Positions 20,312-27,908 of a stretch of DNA of 64,000 nt are shown one piece after another. This DNA is from Burkholderiales bacterium 67-32. Lineage in GTDB: Bacteria > Pseudomonadota > Gammaproteobacteria > Burkholderiales > Burkholderiaceae_B. Within the stretch, counting starts at the first letter, position 1, and each line of letters opens with the position of its first letter. The DNA lies in contig MKUP01000018.1 of assembly GCA_001898625.1 (NCBI GenBank), forward strand, positions 16,238-80,237, written 5' to 3'. The translations under genes were made by a program, and so were the position numbers. The notes below the pieces were generated by a model. That model searched no databases, was not told where the DNA came from, and worked only from the letters and a program-made list of their open reading frames with translations.

Positions 20312-21091
20312 ATGACCTCATCCCCCGTGCAAAACCGATTCAAGCGCCTGATCCAGTCCGGGCATCCCCAGTATGGACTGTTCTGTGTCTCCAACGCCTT
20401 GCAGACCGTGGAGGCGCTGGCCGGCAGCGGTTTCGACTTCATCATGTTCGACCTGGAGCATTCGCCCCAGAGCATGCCCCACCTGCATGCGCAGTTCGCG
20501 GCCCTGGCCACGGGCCACACGGCGGCCACGGTGCGTGTCCCCATCCTGGAGCCCGCCTCGTTCAAGCAATACCTGGACCTGGGCGCGCAGGCGCTGATGG
20601 TGCCCAACATCTCGAACGCCGACGAGGCCCGCGCCGCGGTGCGCTACACCCGCTACCCACCGGCGGGCGGCGTGCGCGGCCTGGGCGGCACCATGCGCGC
20701 CACGCGCTATGGCCGCGACAAGGAATACTATGCGCGCGCCGCGCAGGAAACCTGCCTGCTGGCGCAGATCGAGACGCGCGAAGCCATGACGAACCTGGAC
20801 GCGATCTGCCGCGTCGAAGGCGTGGACATGGTGTTCTTCGGTCCGACCGACCTATCGGCCGACATGGGACACATGGGCCAGCCCAATCACCCCGAGGTCG
20901 TGGAGGCCATCGAACAGGGGATACGGCGCGCGGTCGCGCTGGGCATGCCGGCCGGCGTGCTGGCGGGCTCGCCGGAGTGCGAACGCTACGTCGCGGCCGG
21001 CGCCACGGTGGTCATCGTCGGTTCGGACCTGTCGCTGCTGGTGCGCACGGCCGACGCGCTGGCCGCCAAGCACGTGCAGGCCGCCCGATGA
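20312..21091 (+). CDS. HpcH/HpaI family aldolase
   Basis: 259-residue class II pyruvate-type aldolase (HpcH/HpaI/GarL). Key blocks: FDFIMFDLEHSPQSM (about residue 38), RVPILEP, LGAQALMVPNISNADEARAAV, the metal-binding Glu in LAQIETREAM, and Asp in FFGPTDLSADMG. These enzymes cleave 4-hydroxy-2-oxoacids from aromatic ring cleavage to pyruvate and an aldehyde. It starts 3 bp after the Bug gene and its end overlaps the E1 alpha start (ATGA), so it is translated as part of the operon. Confidence 0.9.
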   Translation: MTSSPVQNRFKRLIQSGHPQYGLFCVSNALQTVEALAGSGFDFIMFDLEHSPQSMPHLHAQFAALATGHTAATVRVPILEPASFKQYLDLGAQALMVPNISNADEARAAVRYTRYPPAGGVRGLGGTMRATRYGRDKEYYARAAQETCLLAQIETREAMTNLDAICRVEGVDMVFFGPTDLSADMGHMGQPNHPEVVEAIEQGIRRAVALGMPAGVLAGSPECERYVAAGATVVIVGSDLSLLVRTADALAAKHVQAAR

Positions 21092-22065
21092 GCCTCGCGG
21101 CGACATCCGGCGACGGACCGTTCGCACGCGAGCTCGCGGCCCTGGACACCATGCTGCGCATCCGCCTGCTCGAGGAAAAAATCACCGAGCTGCGTAAGGC
21201 GCAGTCCATCCAGGGTTCGATCCACCTGTGCATCGGCCAGGAAGCCATCTACGCGGGTTCGTGCCAGGCGCTGCGGGCGGACGACGCCGTGTTCTCCACC
21301 TATCGCGGCCACGGGTGGGCGCTGGCGCGCGGCGTGCCGGCGCAGGGAATACTGGCCGAGCTGCTGGGCCGCGAAAGCGGCGTCTGCCGGGGACGCGGCG
21401 GCTCGGCCATGTTCAGCGCCGCCGACCACGGTTTCTATGGAGAAAACTCCATCGTCGGCGCCGGCGCCCCCATCGCCTGTGGCGCCGCGCTGGCCTCGGT
21501 GCTGCGCGGCGAGGAGCGCGTGGCGCTGACGGCCTTCGGTGACGGCGCCATGAACCAGGGCGCCATCCACGAGGCGATGAACTTCGCCGCGTATCGCGAC
21601 CTGCCGGTGCTGTTCATCTGCGAGAACAACACCTACGCCGAGCTGACGCCGGTGGCCGAGACCGTGCGCGATGCCGAACTGCACAAGCGAGCCGCCGCCT
21701 ACGGCATGCCCGGGGAACGGGTAGACGGCAACGACGTCGCCGCCGTGCGCGACTGCGTGGCGCATCACGCGGCGCGCGCCCGCGCGGGACAAGGCCCGGC
21801 CCTGATCGAGATGATGACCCAGCGGCTGGTCGGCCACTACTACGGCGACCTGCAAGGCTATCGGCCACGCGGCGAACTGACCGAAGCCCGGCAGCGCGAG
21901 CCCATCGCGCGCCTGCGGCAGCACCTGGAGGCTTCCGGCGTGGCGGCCGATGCCCTGGCCGCACTGGAGGCCGCCGCCGCGGCCGACATCGCGCGCGCGG
22001 CCGAAGCGGCGCTGGCCGCGCCCCTGGCCGATCCGGCCACCGTCATGGAGCACCTGTATGCCTGA
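21088..22065 (+). CDS. Thiamine-diphosphate 2-oxoacid/acetoin dehydrogenase E1, alpha subunit
   Basis: 325 residues. The ThDP motif is complete: GDGAMNQGAIHEAMNFAAYRDLPVLFICENN (GDG to NN). The N-terminal helix MLRIRLLEEKITEL and the LCIGQEAI and YRGHGWALARG blocks match the acetoin/pyruvate dehydrogenase alpha family, closest in length to AcoA. The start overlaps the aldolase stop by 4 bp. It pairs with the following beta subunit (8-bp overlap). It may oxidise the 2-oxoacid or ketone released by the aldolase; no E2 or E3 gene is present in this operon. Confidence 0.92.
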   Translation: MSLAATSGDGPFARELAALDTMLRIRLLEEKITELRKAQSIQGSIHLCIGQEAIYAGSCQALRADDAVFSTYRGHGWALARGVPAQGILAELLGRESGVCRGRGGSAMFSAADHGFYGENSIVGAGAPIACGAALASVLRGEERVALTAFGDGAMNQGAIHEAMNFAAYRDLPVLFICENNTYAELTPVAETVRDAELHKRAAAYGMPGERVDGNDVAAVRDCVAHHAARARAGQGPALIEMMTQRLVGHYYGDLQGYRPRGELTEARQREPIARLRQHLEASGVAADALAALEAAAAADIARAAEAALAAPLADPATVMEHLYA

Positions 22066-23089
22066 AGCTTCTTCTTCCACGGGGGTCGCCCAGCTCAGTT
22101 TCGGCAAGGCGGTGAACGCCGCGCTGGCCCGCGCGCTGGAGGACATGCCCGAAGTCGTCCTGTATGGCGAAGACGTCGGCAAGCCCGGCGGCGTCTTCGG
22201 CGTGACCAAGGATCTGCAGCGGCAGGCCGGCGCCGCCCGCGTGTTCGACACCCCCATCAGCGAGACCGCCATGCTGGGCGTGGCGGTGGGCGCGGCCATG
22301 AGCGGCCTGCGGCCCGTGGTCGAGATCATGTGGATAGATTTCAGCCTGGTCGCCATGGACCAGCTCGTGAACCAGGCCGCCAACGTGCGCTACGTCTCGG
22401 CCGGCCGGCTGGCCGCGCCGCTGACCGTGCGCACCCAGCAGGGCGCCACGCCCGGTTCGTGCGCCCAGCACTCGCAGAACCTGGAGGCGCTATACGCGCA
22501 CATCCCCGGGCTGCGCGTGGGCATCCCGGCCACCGCGCAGGATGCCTACGACATGCTGCTGGCCGCCATCCGCAGCGACGACCCGACCCTGGTCATCGAG
22601 AGCCGCGCCATGTACCACGGCGACCCGCAGCCCGTCAGCCTGGGCGGCCCCATCGAGGACGCTTGCGGCGCCCGCGTCGCGCGGCCGGGCCGCGATCTCA
22701 CCCTCGTGGCCTGGGGCGCCATGCTGTTCCAGGCGCTGGAGGCCGCCGCGCAACTGGCGCGCGACGGCATCGAGGCCGAAGTGATCAACGCGCGCTGGAT
22801 CGCGCCCTTCGACTGGCCCGCCCTGCTGGCTAGCGCCGGCCGCACCGGCCGCCTGCTGATCGCGCACGAGGCCAACGTGACCGGCGGCTTCGGCGCCGAG
22901 ATCGCGGCCCGCGTGCAGGATGAACTGTTCGGCCGCCTGCACGCGCCCGTGCGGCGCCTGGGCGTGGCCGACTGCCGCATCCCCGCGGCGCCCCACTTGC
23001 AGGCCGCGCTCATCCCCGACGCCGGCCGCATCGCCCAGGCCGCGCGCGAACTCGTGGGCGAGCAGCGGGACAGGAGGGTCCAGCCATGA
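22058..23089 (+). CDS. Thiamine-diphosphate 2-oxoacid/acetoin dehydrogenase E1, beta subunit
   Basis: 343 residues, transketolase-like pyrimidine-binding domain (residues 10-190) and C-terminal transketolase domain. Motifs: LYGEDVGKPGGVFGVTKDL, RVFDTPISETAMLGVAVGAAMSGLRPVVEIMWIDFSLVAMDQLVNQAA (with the Glu expected to contact ThDP), and EVINARWIAPFDW. It forms the alpha2-beta2 E1 with the preceding gene, which it overlaps by 8 bp, so expression is coupled. Activity would require E2/E3 proteins borrowed from elsewhere in the genome. Confidence 0.92.
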   Translation: MPEASSSTGVAQLSFGKAVNAALARALEDMPEVVLYGEDVGKPGGVFGVTKDLQRQAGAARVFDTPISETAMLGVAVGAAMSGLRPVVEIMWIDFSLVAMDQLVNQAANVRYVSAGRLAAPLTVRTQQGATPGSCAQHSQNLEALYAHIPGLRVGIPATAQDAYDMLLAAIRSDDPTLVIESRAMYHGDPQPVSLGGPIEDACGARVARPGRDLTLVAWGAMLFQALEAAAQLARDGIEAEVINARWIAPFDWPALLASAGRTGRLLIAHEANVTGGFGAEIAARVQDELFGRLHAPVRRLGVADCRIPAAPHLQAALIPDAGRIAQAARELVGEQRDRRVQP

Positions 23090-24075
23090 GCGCACTGCGC
23101 TACATCGACCATGGCGACGGCGGGCCGCCCGAGATCATGCGGCTGGCCGAGGGTGCCGTGCCCACTCCCGGTCCGGGCGAGGTGCTGATCGAGGTCGCCT
23201 TCGCCGGCGTCAACCGGCCCGACTGCGCCCAGCGCATCGGCCGCTATCCGCCGCCTCCGGGCGCCTCGCCCATCCTGGGCCTGGAAGTCTCGGGCCGCGT
23301 CGCCGCCGTCGGCCCCGGCGTCGAGCGCTGGCGCGCGGGCGACATGGTCTGCGCGTTGACACCGGGCGGCGGCTACGCCAGCCATTGCCTCGCACCGGCA
23401 GAGCACTGCCTGCCGGTGCCGGCGGGCTTCTCGCTGGAACAGGCCGCGGCCTTGCCCGAAACCTGCTTCACCGTCTGGGACAACCTGTTCGTGCGGGCGC
23501 GCCTGCAGTCCGGCGAAAGCCTGCTGGTCCACGGCGGCTCGAGCGGCATAGGCGTCACCGCCATCCAGATGGCCAAGGCCTTCGGCGCCCGTGTGCTGAC
23601 CACCGTGGGCACGCCGGACAAGGCGGCCTTCTGCAGGATGCTGGGCGCCGACCTGGCGATCGACTACCGGAACGAAGACTTCGTGCGGCAAGCGCTGGCC
23701 TTCACCCAGGACCGCGGCGTCGACGTCGTGCTGGACATGGTCGGCGGCTCCTATGTCGCCCGCGACCTCGAGGCCCTGGCGCTGGACGGCCGCATCGCCC
23801 TGATCGCGTTCATGGGCGGCCCCGAGGCGGTCCTGCCCATCCCCGCCCTGCTGCGCAAGCGCGCCACGCTGACCGGCTCCACCTTGCGGCCCCGTTCGGT
23901 CGCCCAGAAGGCCGCCATCGCCCGCGAGTTGGAACGCCATTGGTGGCCGCGACTGGCGGCCGGACAAGGCACGCCGGCCATCGACAGCGTCATCCCATGG
24001 ACCGACGCGGTGCGCGCGCACCAGCGCATGGAAAGCAGCGCCCACACAGGCAAGATCGTGCTCGCGGTGAGCTGA
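23086..24075 (+). CDS. NAD(P)H:quinone oxidoreductase, MDR superfamily (PIG3-like)
   Basis: 329-residue zinc-free medium-chain dehydrogenase/reductase. N-terminal block VAFAGVNRPDCAQRIGRYPPPPGASPILGLEVSG is typical of PIG3/TED2-type quinone oxidoreductases, and the NADPH motif GGSSGIGVTAIQMAKAFGARV is at about residue 147. No structural or catalytic zinc cysteines are seen. ATGA overlap with E1 beta places it in the operon. It could reduce a quinone or an activated alkene made in the pathway; the substrate is unknown. Confidence 0.9.
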   Translation: MSALRYIDHGDGGPPEIMRLAEGAVPTPGPGEVLIEVAFAGVNRPDCAQRIGRYPPPPGASPILGLEVSGRVAAVGPGVERWRAGDMVCALTPGGGYASHCLAPAEHCLPVPAGFSLEQAAALPETCFTVWDNLFVRARLQSGESLLVHGGSSGIGVTAIQMAKAFGARVLTTVGTPDKAAFCRMLGADLAIDYRNEDFVRQALAFTQDRGVDVVLDMVGGSYVARDLEALALDGRIALIAFMGGPEAVLPIPALLRKRATLTGSTLRPRSVAQKAAIARELERHWWPRLAAGQGTPAIDSVIPWTDAVRAHQRMESSAHTGKIVLAVS

Positions 24076-24106
24076 TGCCCCCCAACCTTCCAAGGACCCG
24101 ACCGCC

Positions 24107-24541
24107 ATGACGACCTCCGAACTGGAAACCGCGTGGGCATGCAGCCGCGTGGTGCTCGACTTCTTCCACCACTACGACCATTGGCGCTATGCGCGCATGC
24201 TGGACCTGTACACGCCCGAAGGCGTCTGGCACCGCGCCGGCGCCGCGCTGCGCGGCCATGCCCGGATCCTGGAGGAACTGGAACGCCGTCCGCGCGACCA
24301 GCGGGTCGCCCACGTCGTCACCAACCTGCGCGTGGAACCGGCCACGGCCTCGACGGCCGGCGCGACCTACTACCTGACGGTGTATCGCCACGCGGGCGAG
24401 ATCGCGGACGACGCGGCGGCGCCCATGGCCGGCCCGGCCATGGTGCTGGCCGGCACGGCGGAACTCGTACGCACCGCGCAAGGATGGAAATTCGACAGCC
24501 AGACGCTCACGCGCCGATTCGAGGCCGGCCCGGCACGCTGA
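24107..24541 (+). CDS. NTF2-like (SnoaL / ring-hydroxylating oxygenase beta-type) protein
   Basis: 144-residue cone-shaped NTF2-like fold, predicted from FFHHYDHWRYARMLDLYTPEGVWHRAG near residue 18-45 and the C-terminal strands LTVYRHAG and WKFDSQTLTRRF. It resembles small SnoaL-like proteins and distantly the small subunit of Rieske dioxygenases. Lying last in the Rieske operon it could be an accessory subunit or an isomerase/dehydratase. The function is not established. Confidence 0.75.
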   Translation: MTTSELETAWACSRVVLDFFHHYDHWRYARMLDLYTPEGVWHRAGAALRGHARILEELERRPRDQRVAHVVTNLRVEPATASTAGATYYLTVYRHAGEIADDAAAPMAGPAMVLAGTAELVRTAQGWKFDSQTLTRRFEAGPAR

Positions 24542-24562
24542 ACGCCGGACCGGGGCTGCGCT

Positions 24563-25843
24563 TCAGCGCACGGCCTCGCGCACCCGGCGCACCTCGGGCA
24601 GGCTGACAGCGCTGGCCTGGTTGCCCCAGCTCTGGCGGATGAACGACACCACGGCCGCCACGTCCTGGTCGCCCAGCAACTGGCCGAACGGCGGCATGCC
24701 GTGCGGCTGGGGATTGCCCGCCGTGGCCGGCGCGAAGCCGCCCGACAGCACCATGTGCACCGCGTTGTCCGACGACGCGGCCACCACCGAGATATTGCCC
24801 GCCAGCGGCGGCCAGGCGGGCGAGCGCCCCTGGCCATCGGCGCCGTGGCACTGGGCGCAATGCTGCTCGTACAGCTTGCCTCCGGTGCTCATCAGCGCGG
24901 ACGACGCCGCGGCGGACACCGAAGCCGGATCGGTCCCGACCGCCGGCAGCGACTTCAGATAGACCGCCATCGCGTCCAGGTCGGCGTCGTTCGCGTACTG
25001 GAACCCCTGATGGACCGCCTCGGCCATCGGCCCCGCCGCATGCGAACGAGGAGCGATGCCGGTCTTGAGCAGCGCGACGATGTCCTGCCGGGTCCAGTCC
25101 CCCAGGCCCGTCACGCGATCGCCCGTCAATGGCGGCGCATACCACGACTGCCCGCCGATCAGCGAGCCGGCCAGCCCGGCATCCAGCGCCATCGCGCCCA
25201 GGCGGTTGCGCGGCGTGTGGCACTCCGCGCAGTGCGCCAGGCCCTGGACCAGATAGCGGCCGCGCAGCCAGGCCTCGGACGGCTCCGCCGGTGCCGGCTC
25301 GTCCGACGTCGGCCGGAAATAAAACGCCCTCCACACCGCCACCAGCCAACGCTGGTCGTAGGGAAACCCGAGCTCGTGCGGCCGGTTCGCCTGCGCCGCC
25401 GCAGGCAGCGAACGCAGATAGGCGAACAGCGCATCCGCATCCGTGCGCGAGACATGGCGATAGCTGGGATACGGAAAGGCCGGATACAACAGGCTGCCGT
25501 CCGGCGCCTTGCCCTGATGCAGCGCGCGCCAGAAATCGTCGGCGCTCCACTTGCCCAGGCCGTGCTCCGGATCGGGCGTCAGGTTCGGGCCATAGAACGT
25601 GCCGAACGGCGTCGCCAGCGCACGGCCGCCGGCAAAAGCCTCGCCGCCCGGCGCGGTATGGCAGCCCACGCAATTGCCCAGACGCGCCAGATAGCGTCCG
25701 CGCTCCACCTGTTGCTGCCCGTCCTCTTCCACGGCAGCGGTCCGGGCAGGCGCGCCGTACTCCCGATGCCCCATCCAGAACACCGTGCCCACCGCCGCGA
25801 CGGCCACCGCCAGCACACCCAGCAGGAATCCACGCTTGTTCAT
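24563..25843 (-). CDS. Triheme cytochrome c (membrane-anchored)
   Basis: 426-residue periplasmic c-type cytochrome with three heme sites, CVGCH (about residue 57), CAECH (about 205) and CAQCH (about 338). The N-terminal helix FLLGVLAVAVAAVGTVFWM after MNKRG serves as uncleaved anchor or signal. This three-domain plan matches cytochrome subunits of gluconate/alcohol dehydrogenases and of molybdenum hydroxylases (nicotinate or isoquinoline type). No such catalytic subunit is adjacent. ATG 25843 overlaps the upstream cytochrome stop (ATGA) and fixes the start. Confidence 0.9.
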   Translation of the reverse strand: MNKRGFLLGVLAVAVAAVGTVFWMGHREYGAPARTAAVEEDGQQQVERGRYLARLGNCVGCHTAPGGEAFAGGRALATPFGTFYGPNLTPDPEHGLGKWSADDFWRALHQGKAPDGSLLYPAFPYPSYRHVSRTDADALFAYLRSLPAAAQANRPHELGFPYDQRWLVAVWRAFYFRPTSDEPAPAEPSEAWLRGRYLVQGLAHCAECHTPRNRLGAMALDAGLAGSLIGGQSWYAPPLTGDRVTGLGDWTRQDIVALLKTGIAPRSHAAGPMAEAVHQGFQYANDADLDAMAVYLKSLPAVGTDPASVSAAASSALMSTGGKLYEQHCAQCHGADGQGRSPAWPPLAGNISVVAASSDNAVHMVLSGGFAPATAGNPQPHGMPPFGQLLGDQDVAAVVSFIRQSWGNQASAVSLPEVRRVREAVR

Positions 25844-26568
25844 GGCCGGCTCCCCACGTGCACCTGGCTGCCGCACTCCATCGGCATCGGCTCGGGCAGG
25901 CTCGCGGCCGGAACCACCTCGCGCACAGGCTGCGAGGACAACCACCCCGCCACCGCGCTGACGTCCTCGGGCGTCAGGCGACGCGCGATGTCCGCCATGC
26001 AATCGGGCGCGATCGCCTTGCGCAAGCCATTGGTCCAGGCGCCGAACTGCGAGCTCAGGTAATCATGCGGCAGTCCCAGCAGCGCCGGCACCGCTGGCAG
26101 AACACCCGACAGCGCCTGCCCATGGCAGGACACGCACGCCGGCACCCCGCGCGCACGATCGCCTTCCATCACGAGCTGCCGGCCATGCTCCAGCGTGGCG
26201 GCGGGCAGGCGGGAAGGCTTGGGGTCGGGGTAAGGAGGATGCTGCTCGGAGAACCACACGGCGATCTGCTTCAGATACTCGTCCGACATGTTCTCGAGCA
26301 GATGCTGCATCGGCCGGTACTGGCGCTGGCCGGCACGGAAATAGACGAGCTGGTTGTACAGATAATCGGCCGGCTTGCCGGCGATGCGTGGGTAATAGCC
26401 ATCGGGCCCGGCACGGCCCTGCTCGCCATGACAGGCCGTACAGGCCGCCATGCGTCCCGCCATGGTGCCCGGCTCGAGTTTCTCGGACTGCTGAGCCGAC
26501 AACGGCGCCGACAGGGCCATCGCGGCAAGTCCCCCCAGGATTTTGTATTTGTAGTTGACGAATGGCAT
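25840..26568 (-). CDS. Diheme cytochrome c (c4-like)
   Basis: 242-residue secreted cytochrome with signal peptide ending SAPLSA and two heme sites, CTACH (about residue 43) and CVSCH (about 146), in two similar halves, as in cytochrome c4. Blocks such as GYYPRIAGKPADYLYNQLVYFRAGQR and PALLGLPHDYLSSQFGAW are typical c4-type. It is the first gene of a two-gene operon with the triheme cytochrome (4-bp overlap), probably passing electrons to the terminal oxidase. Confidence 0.9.
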   Translation of the reverse strand: MPFVNYKYKILGGLAAMALSAPLSAQQSEKLEPGTMAGRMAACTACHGEQGRAGPDGYYPRIAGKPADYLYNQLVYFRAGQRQYRPMQHLLENMSDEYLKQIAVWFSEQHPPYPDPKPSRLPAATLEHGRQLVMEGDRARGVPACVSCHGQALSGVLPAVPALLGLPHDYLSSQFGAWTNGLRKAIAPDCMADIARRLTPEDVSAVAGWLSSQPVREVVPAASLPEPMPMECGSQVHVGSRP

Positions 26569-26766
26569 GAGTCAGTGGGGCAACGGCGTAAAGCCGCGCC
26601 CCTGGGCAGCGTTTCGACACAGGCAGTGTACCCGGGGTTGGTGAAGAAACGCGGAGGGTGGGACGCGACCGATCGTCGCATGGGGCTTGCATGGACCAGG
26701 ATGTCCCAGACAACGTTGCCGTTCACGTTCATCGGACGGATCATCCTTGGTCCGAACCTTCTTGCC

Positions 26767-26970
26767 CTACTTCGCCTGCTCCAACCCCCGATAGCTGTTG
26801 ATGGTCGTCAAGGCCTGCGTACGCGCCAGGTTTTCGGTTTCGACCAGATCCTGCCACCTCGTCCAGCAGTGCGGATCAAGGATGTCGTTGTTCCCGAAAT
26901 AGTCGTGGACCGCGACGTGGGCTTCGTCCCAGACTCGCATCGCATCTTGAACGTCGTTGATAGTCAGCAT
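26767..26970 (-). CDS. Small hypothetical protein, 67 residues
   Basis: Short, charged, tryptophan-containing protein (MLTINDVQDAMRVWDEAH...). The ATG at 26970 is preceded by an ideal AGGAGG (CTTCCAGGAGGCCGAC), which decides the start over the in-frame ATG at 27003. No signal or membrane segment; I do not recognise a family. It lies 134 bp from the divergent BrnT gene and has a lower GC content than the surrounding genes, suggesting accessory DNA. Confidence 0.65.
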   Translation of the reverse strand: MLTINDVQDAMRVWDEAHVAVHDYFGNNDILDPHCWTRWQDLVETENLARTQALTTINSYRGLEQAK

Positions 26971-27103
26971 GTCGGCCTCCTGGAAGGAGGAGATGGGCAG
27001 CAACTGTCGTTCCTGGAGGACGATTTCCGGAGTTGCCGAGGCGCTTCAATGGCAATGATGGCTCTGTTGCTTGACCCCAAATTATTTGTTAGTACAATAA
27101 TTA

Positions 27104-27400
27104 ATGAAATCGCGCCTTACCTGGGACGAAGACAAGCGCAGGAAAAATCTGGAAAAACACGGATTGGATTTCGCTGATGCCGCTTGGGTTCTGGATAGCG
27201 ATATCCGGTTGGACATTGCCATCTGGCGTAACGGCGAACATCGCATCCATTCTTTCGCCTACGTGTTCGACCAGTTGATGCTACTGGCGCTGGTACATAT
27301 GCATCGTGGCGGCACAACACGTGTCATCAGTTTCCGCTGCGCCAGCAAGGAAGAATCGGAGGAATATCATGCCTGGCTCGAATGCCCGGACCAATCGTGA
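27104..27400 (+). CDS. brnT: BrnT-family toxin (type II toxin-antitoxin)
   Basis: 98-residue RelE-fold ribonuclease toxin of the BrnT family. The signature start (LTWDEDKRRKNLEKHGLDFADAAWVL) is that of BrnT, where DxxK..NxxKHG is invariant. The C-terminal half contains the RVISFRCASKEESEEY block, with the Arg-x-Ile-S-x-R pattern. BrnT cleaves RNA and is neutralised by BrnA encoded downstream with a 32-bp overlap. The AT-rich upstream region (TTATTTGTTAGTACAATAATTA, split across 27080-27101) is the likely autoregulated promoter. Its lower GC content suggests horizontal gain. Confidence 0.9.
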   Translation: MKSRLTWDEDKRRKNLEKHGLDFADAAWVLDSDIRLDIAIWRNGEHRIHSFAYVFDQLMLLALVHMHRGGTTRVISFRCASKEESEEYHAWLECPDQS

Positions 27401-27677
27401 GAAAGCCCTGCTTGCCATGAAAAAACCGCCTGCCGGCGGCTATTTCGAATGGGATGGCAAGGATGAAAATGAACGCCCGCTGACCAGGCAAGAGATGGAA
27501 GCTGGAGTAGAGGAAGCCCGAAAGCGCCGTGGCCGGCCGACCGGCAGCAGCAAATCCGCCACGACCATCCGACTGGACGAAGAAGTCCTGGCCGCTTTCC
27601 GCGCCACCGGCAGGGGCTGGCAGACACGGATGAACAATGCCCTCAAGGACTGGCTCAAGACGCATTCGCCTGGATAG
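27369..27677 (+). CDS. brnA: BrnA-family antitoxin
   Basis: 102-residue antitoxin: the N-terminus is disordered/toxin-binding, the C-terminus a ribbon-helix-helix DNA-binding domain (SATTIRLDEEVLAAFRATGRGWQTRMNNALKDWL), exactly as in BrnA. ATG 27369 follows GGAGGAATATC and overlaps the toxin gene by 32 bp in another frame, the normal brnTA layout. It should repress the brnTA promoter together with BrnT. Confidence 0.9.
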   Translation: MPGSNARTNREKALLAMKKPPAGGYFEWDGKDENERPLTRQEMEAGVEEARKRRGRPTGSSKSATTIRLDEEVLAAFRATGRGWQTRMNNALKDWLKTHSPG

Positions 27678-27710
27678 GGGTCCGGAGCCTTCGGAAAAGG
27701 CACGCAATGC

Positions 27711-27743
27711 AAAAAGGGGTTAGCGACTATATCGCTAACCCCT
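27711..27743 (-). terminator. Rho-independent terminator of tRNA-Arg
   Basis: Arms AGGGGTTAGCGA and TCGCTAACCCCT form a perfect 12-bp stem around a 5-nt loop, followed on the minus strand by TTTTT. It lies just downstream of the tRNA gene. Confidence 0.9.
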
Positions 27744-27751
27744 CATACATC

Positions 27752-27828
27752 TGGCGCGCCCGGCAGGATTCGAACCCACGACCCCTTGGTTCGTAGCCAA
27801 GTACTCTATCCAACTGAGCTACGGGCGC
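27752..27828 (-). tRNA. tRNA-Arg (anticodon ACG)
   Basis: 77-nt cloverleaf on the minus strand: acceptor stem GCGCCCG/CGGGCGC, D-arm GCTCAGTTGGATAGAGT, anticodon loop CTACGAA (anticodon ACG, read as ICG after deamination) on stem CTTGG/CCAAG, T-loop TTCGAAT, and an encoded 3' CCA. The tRNA gene is intact and has its own promoter and terminator. Confidence 0.98.
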
Positions 27829-27842
27829 TGCAAAGAAATAAG

Positions 27843-27871
27843 ATTATAGCGACACTTTTTTCGGCTTGCAA
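27843..27871 (-). promoter_or_regulatory. Sigma-70 promoter of tRNA-Arg
   Basis: TTGCAA (27871-27866), 17-bp spacer, and perfect TATAAT (27848-27843) end 15 bp before the mature tRNA 5' end. Confidence 0.85.
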
Positions 27872-27908
27872 ATCGGGGGCTGAAAAACCGGTAAACCGCG
27901 CATCGCCC

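Noticed and set aside
24551..24570. Terminator between the NTF2-like gene and the cytochrome gene
   Set aside because: TGCGC-TTCA-GCGCA is a 5-bp stem without U-run and inside the cytochrome coding end; too weak.
27752..27828. tRNA-Arg as the integration site of the mobile element
   Set aside because: The element's integrase is 28 kb away at 55851 and is not next to a tRNA; no duplicated tRNA 3' end is seen at its edge.
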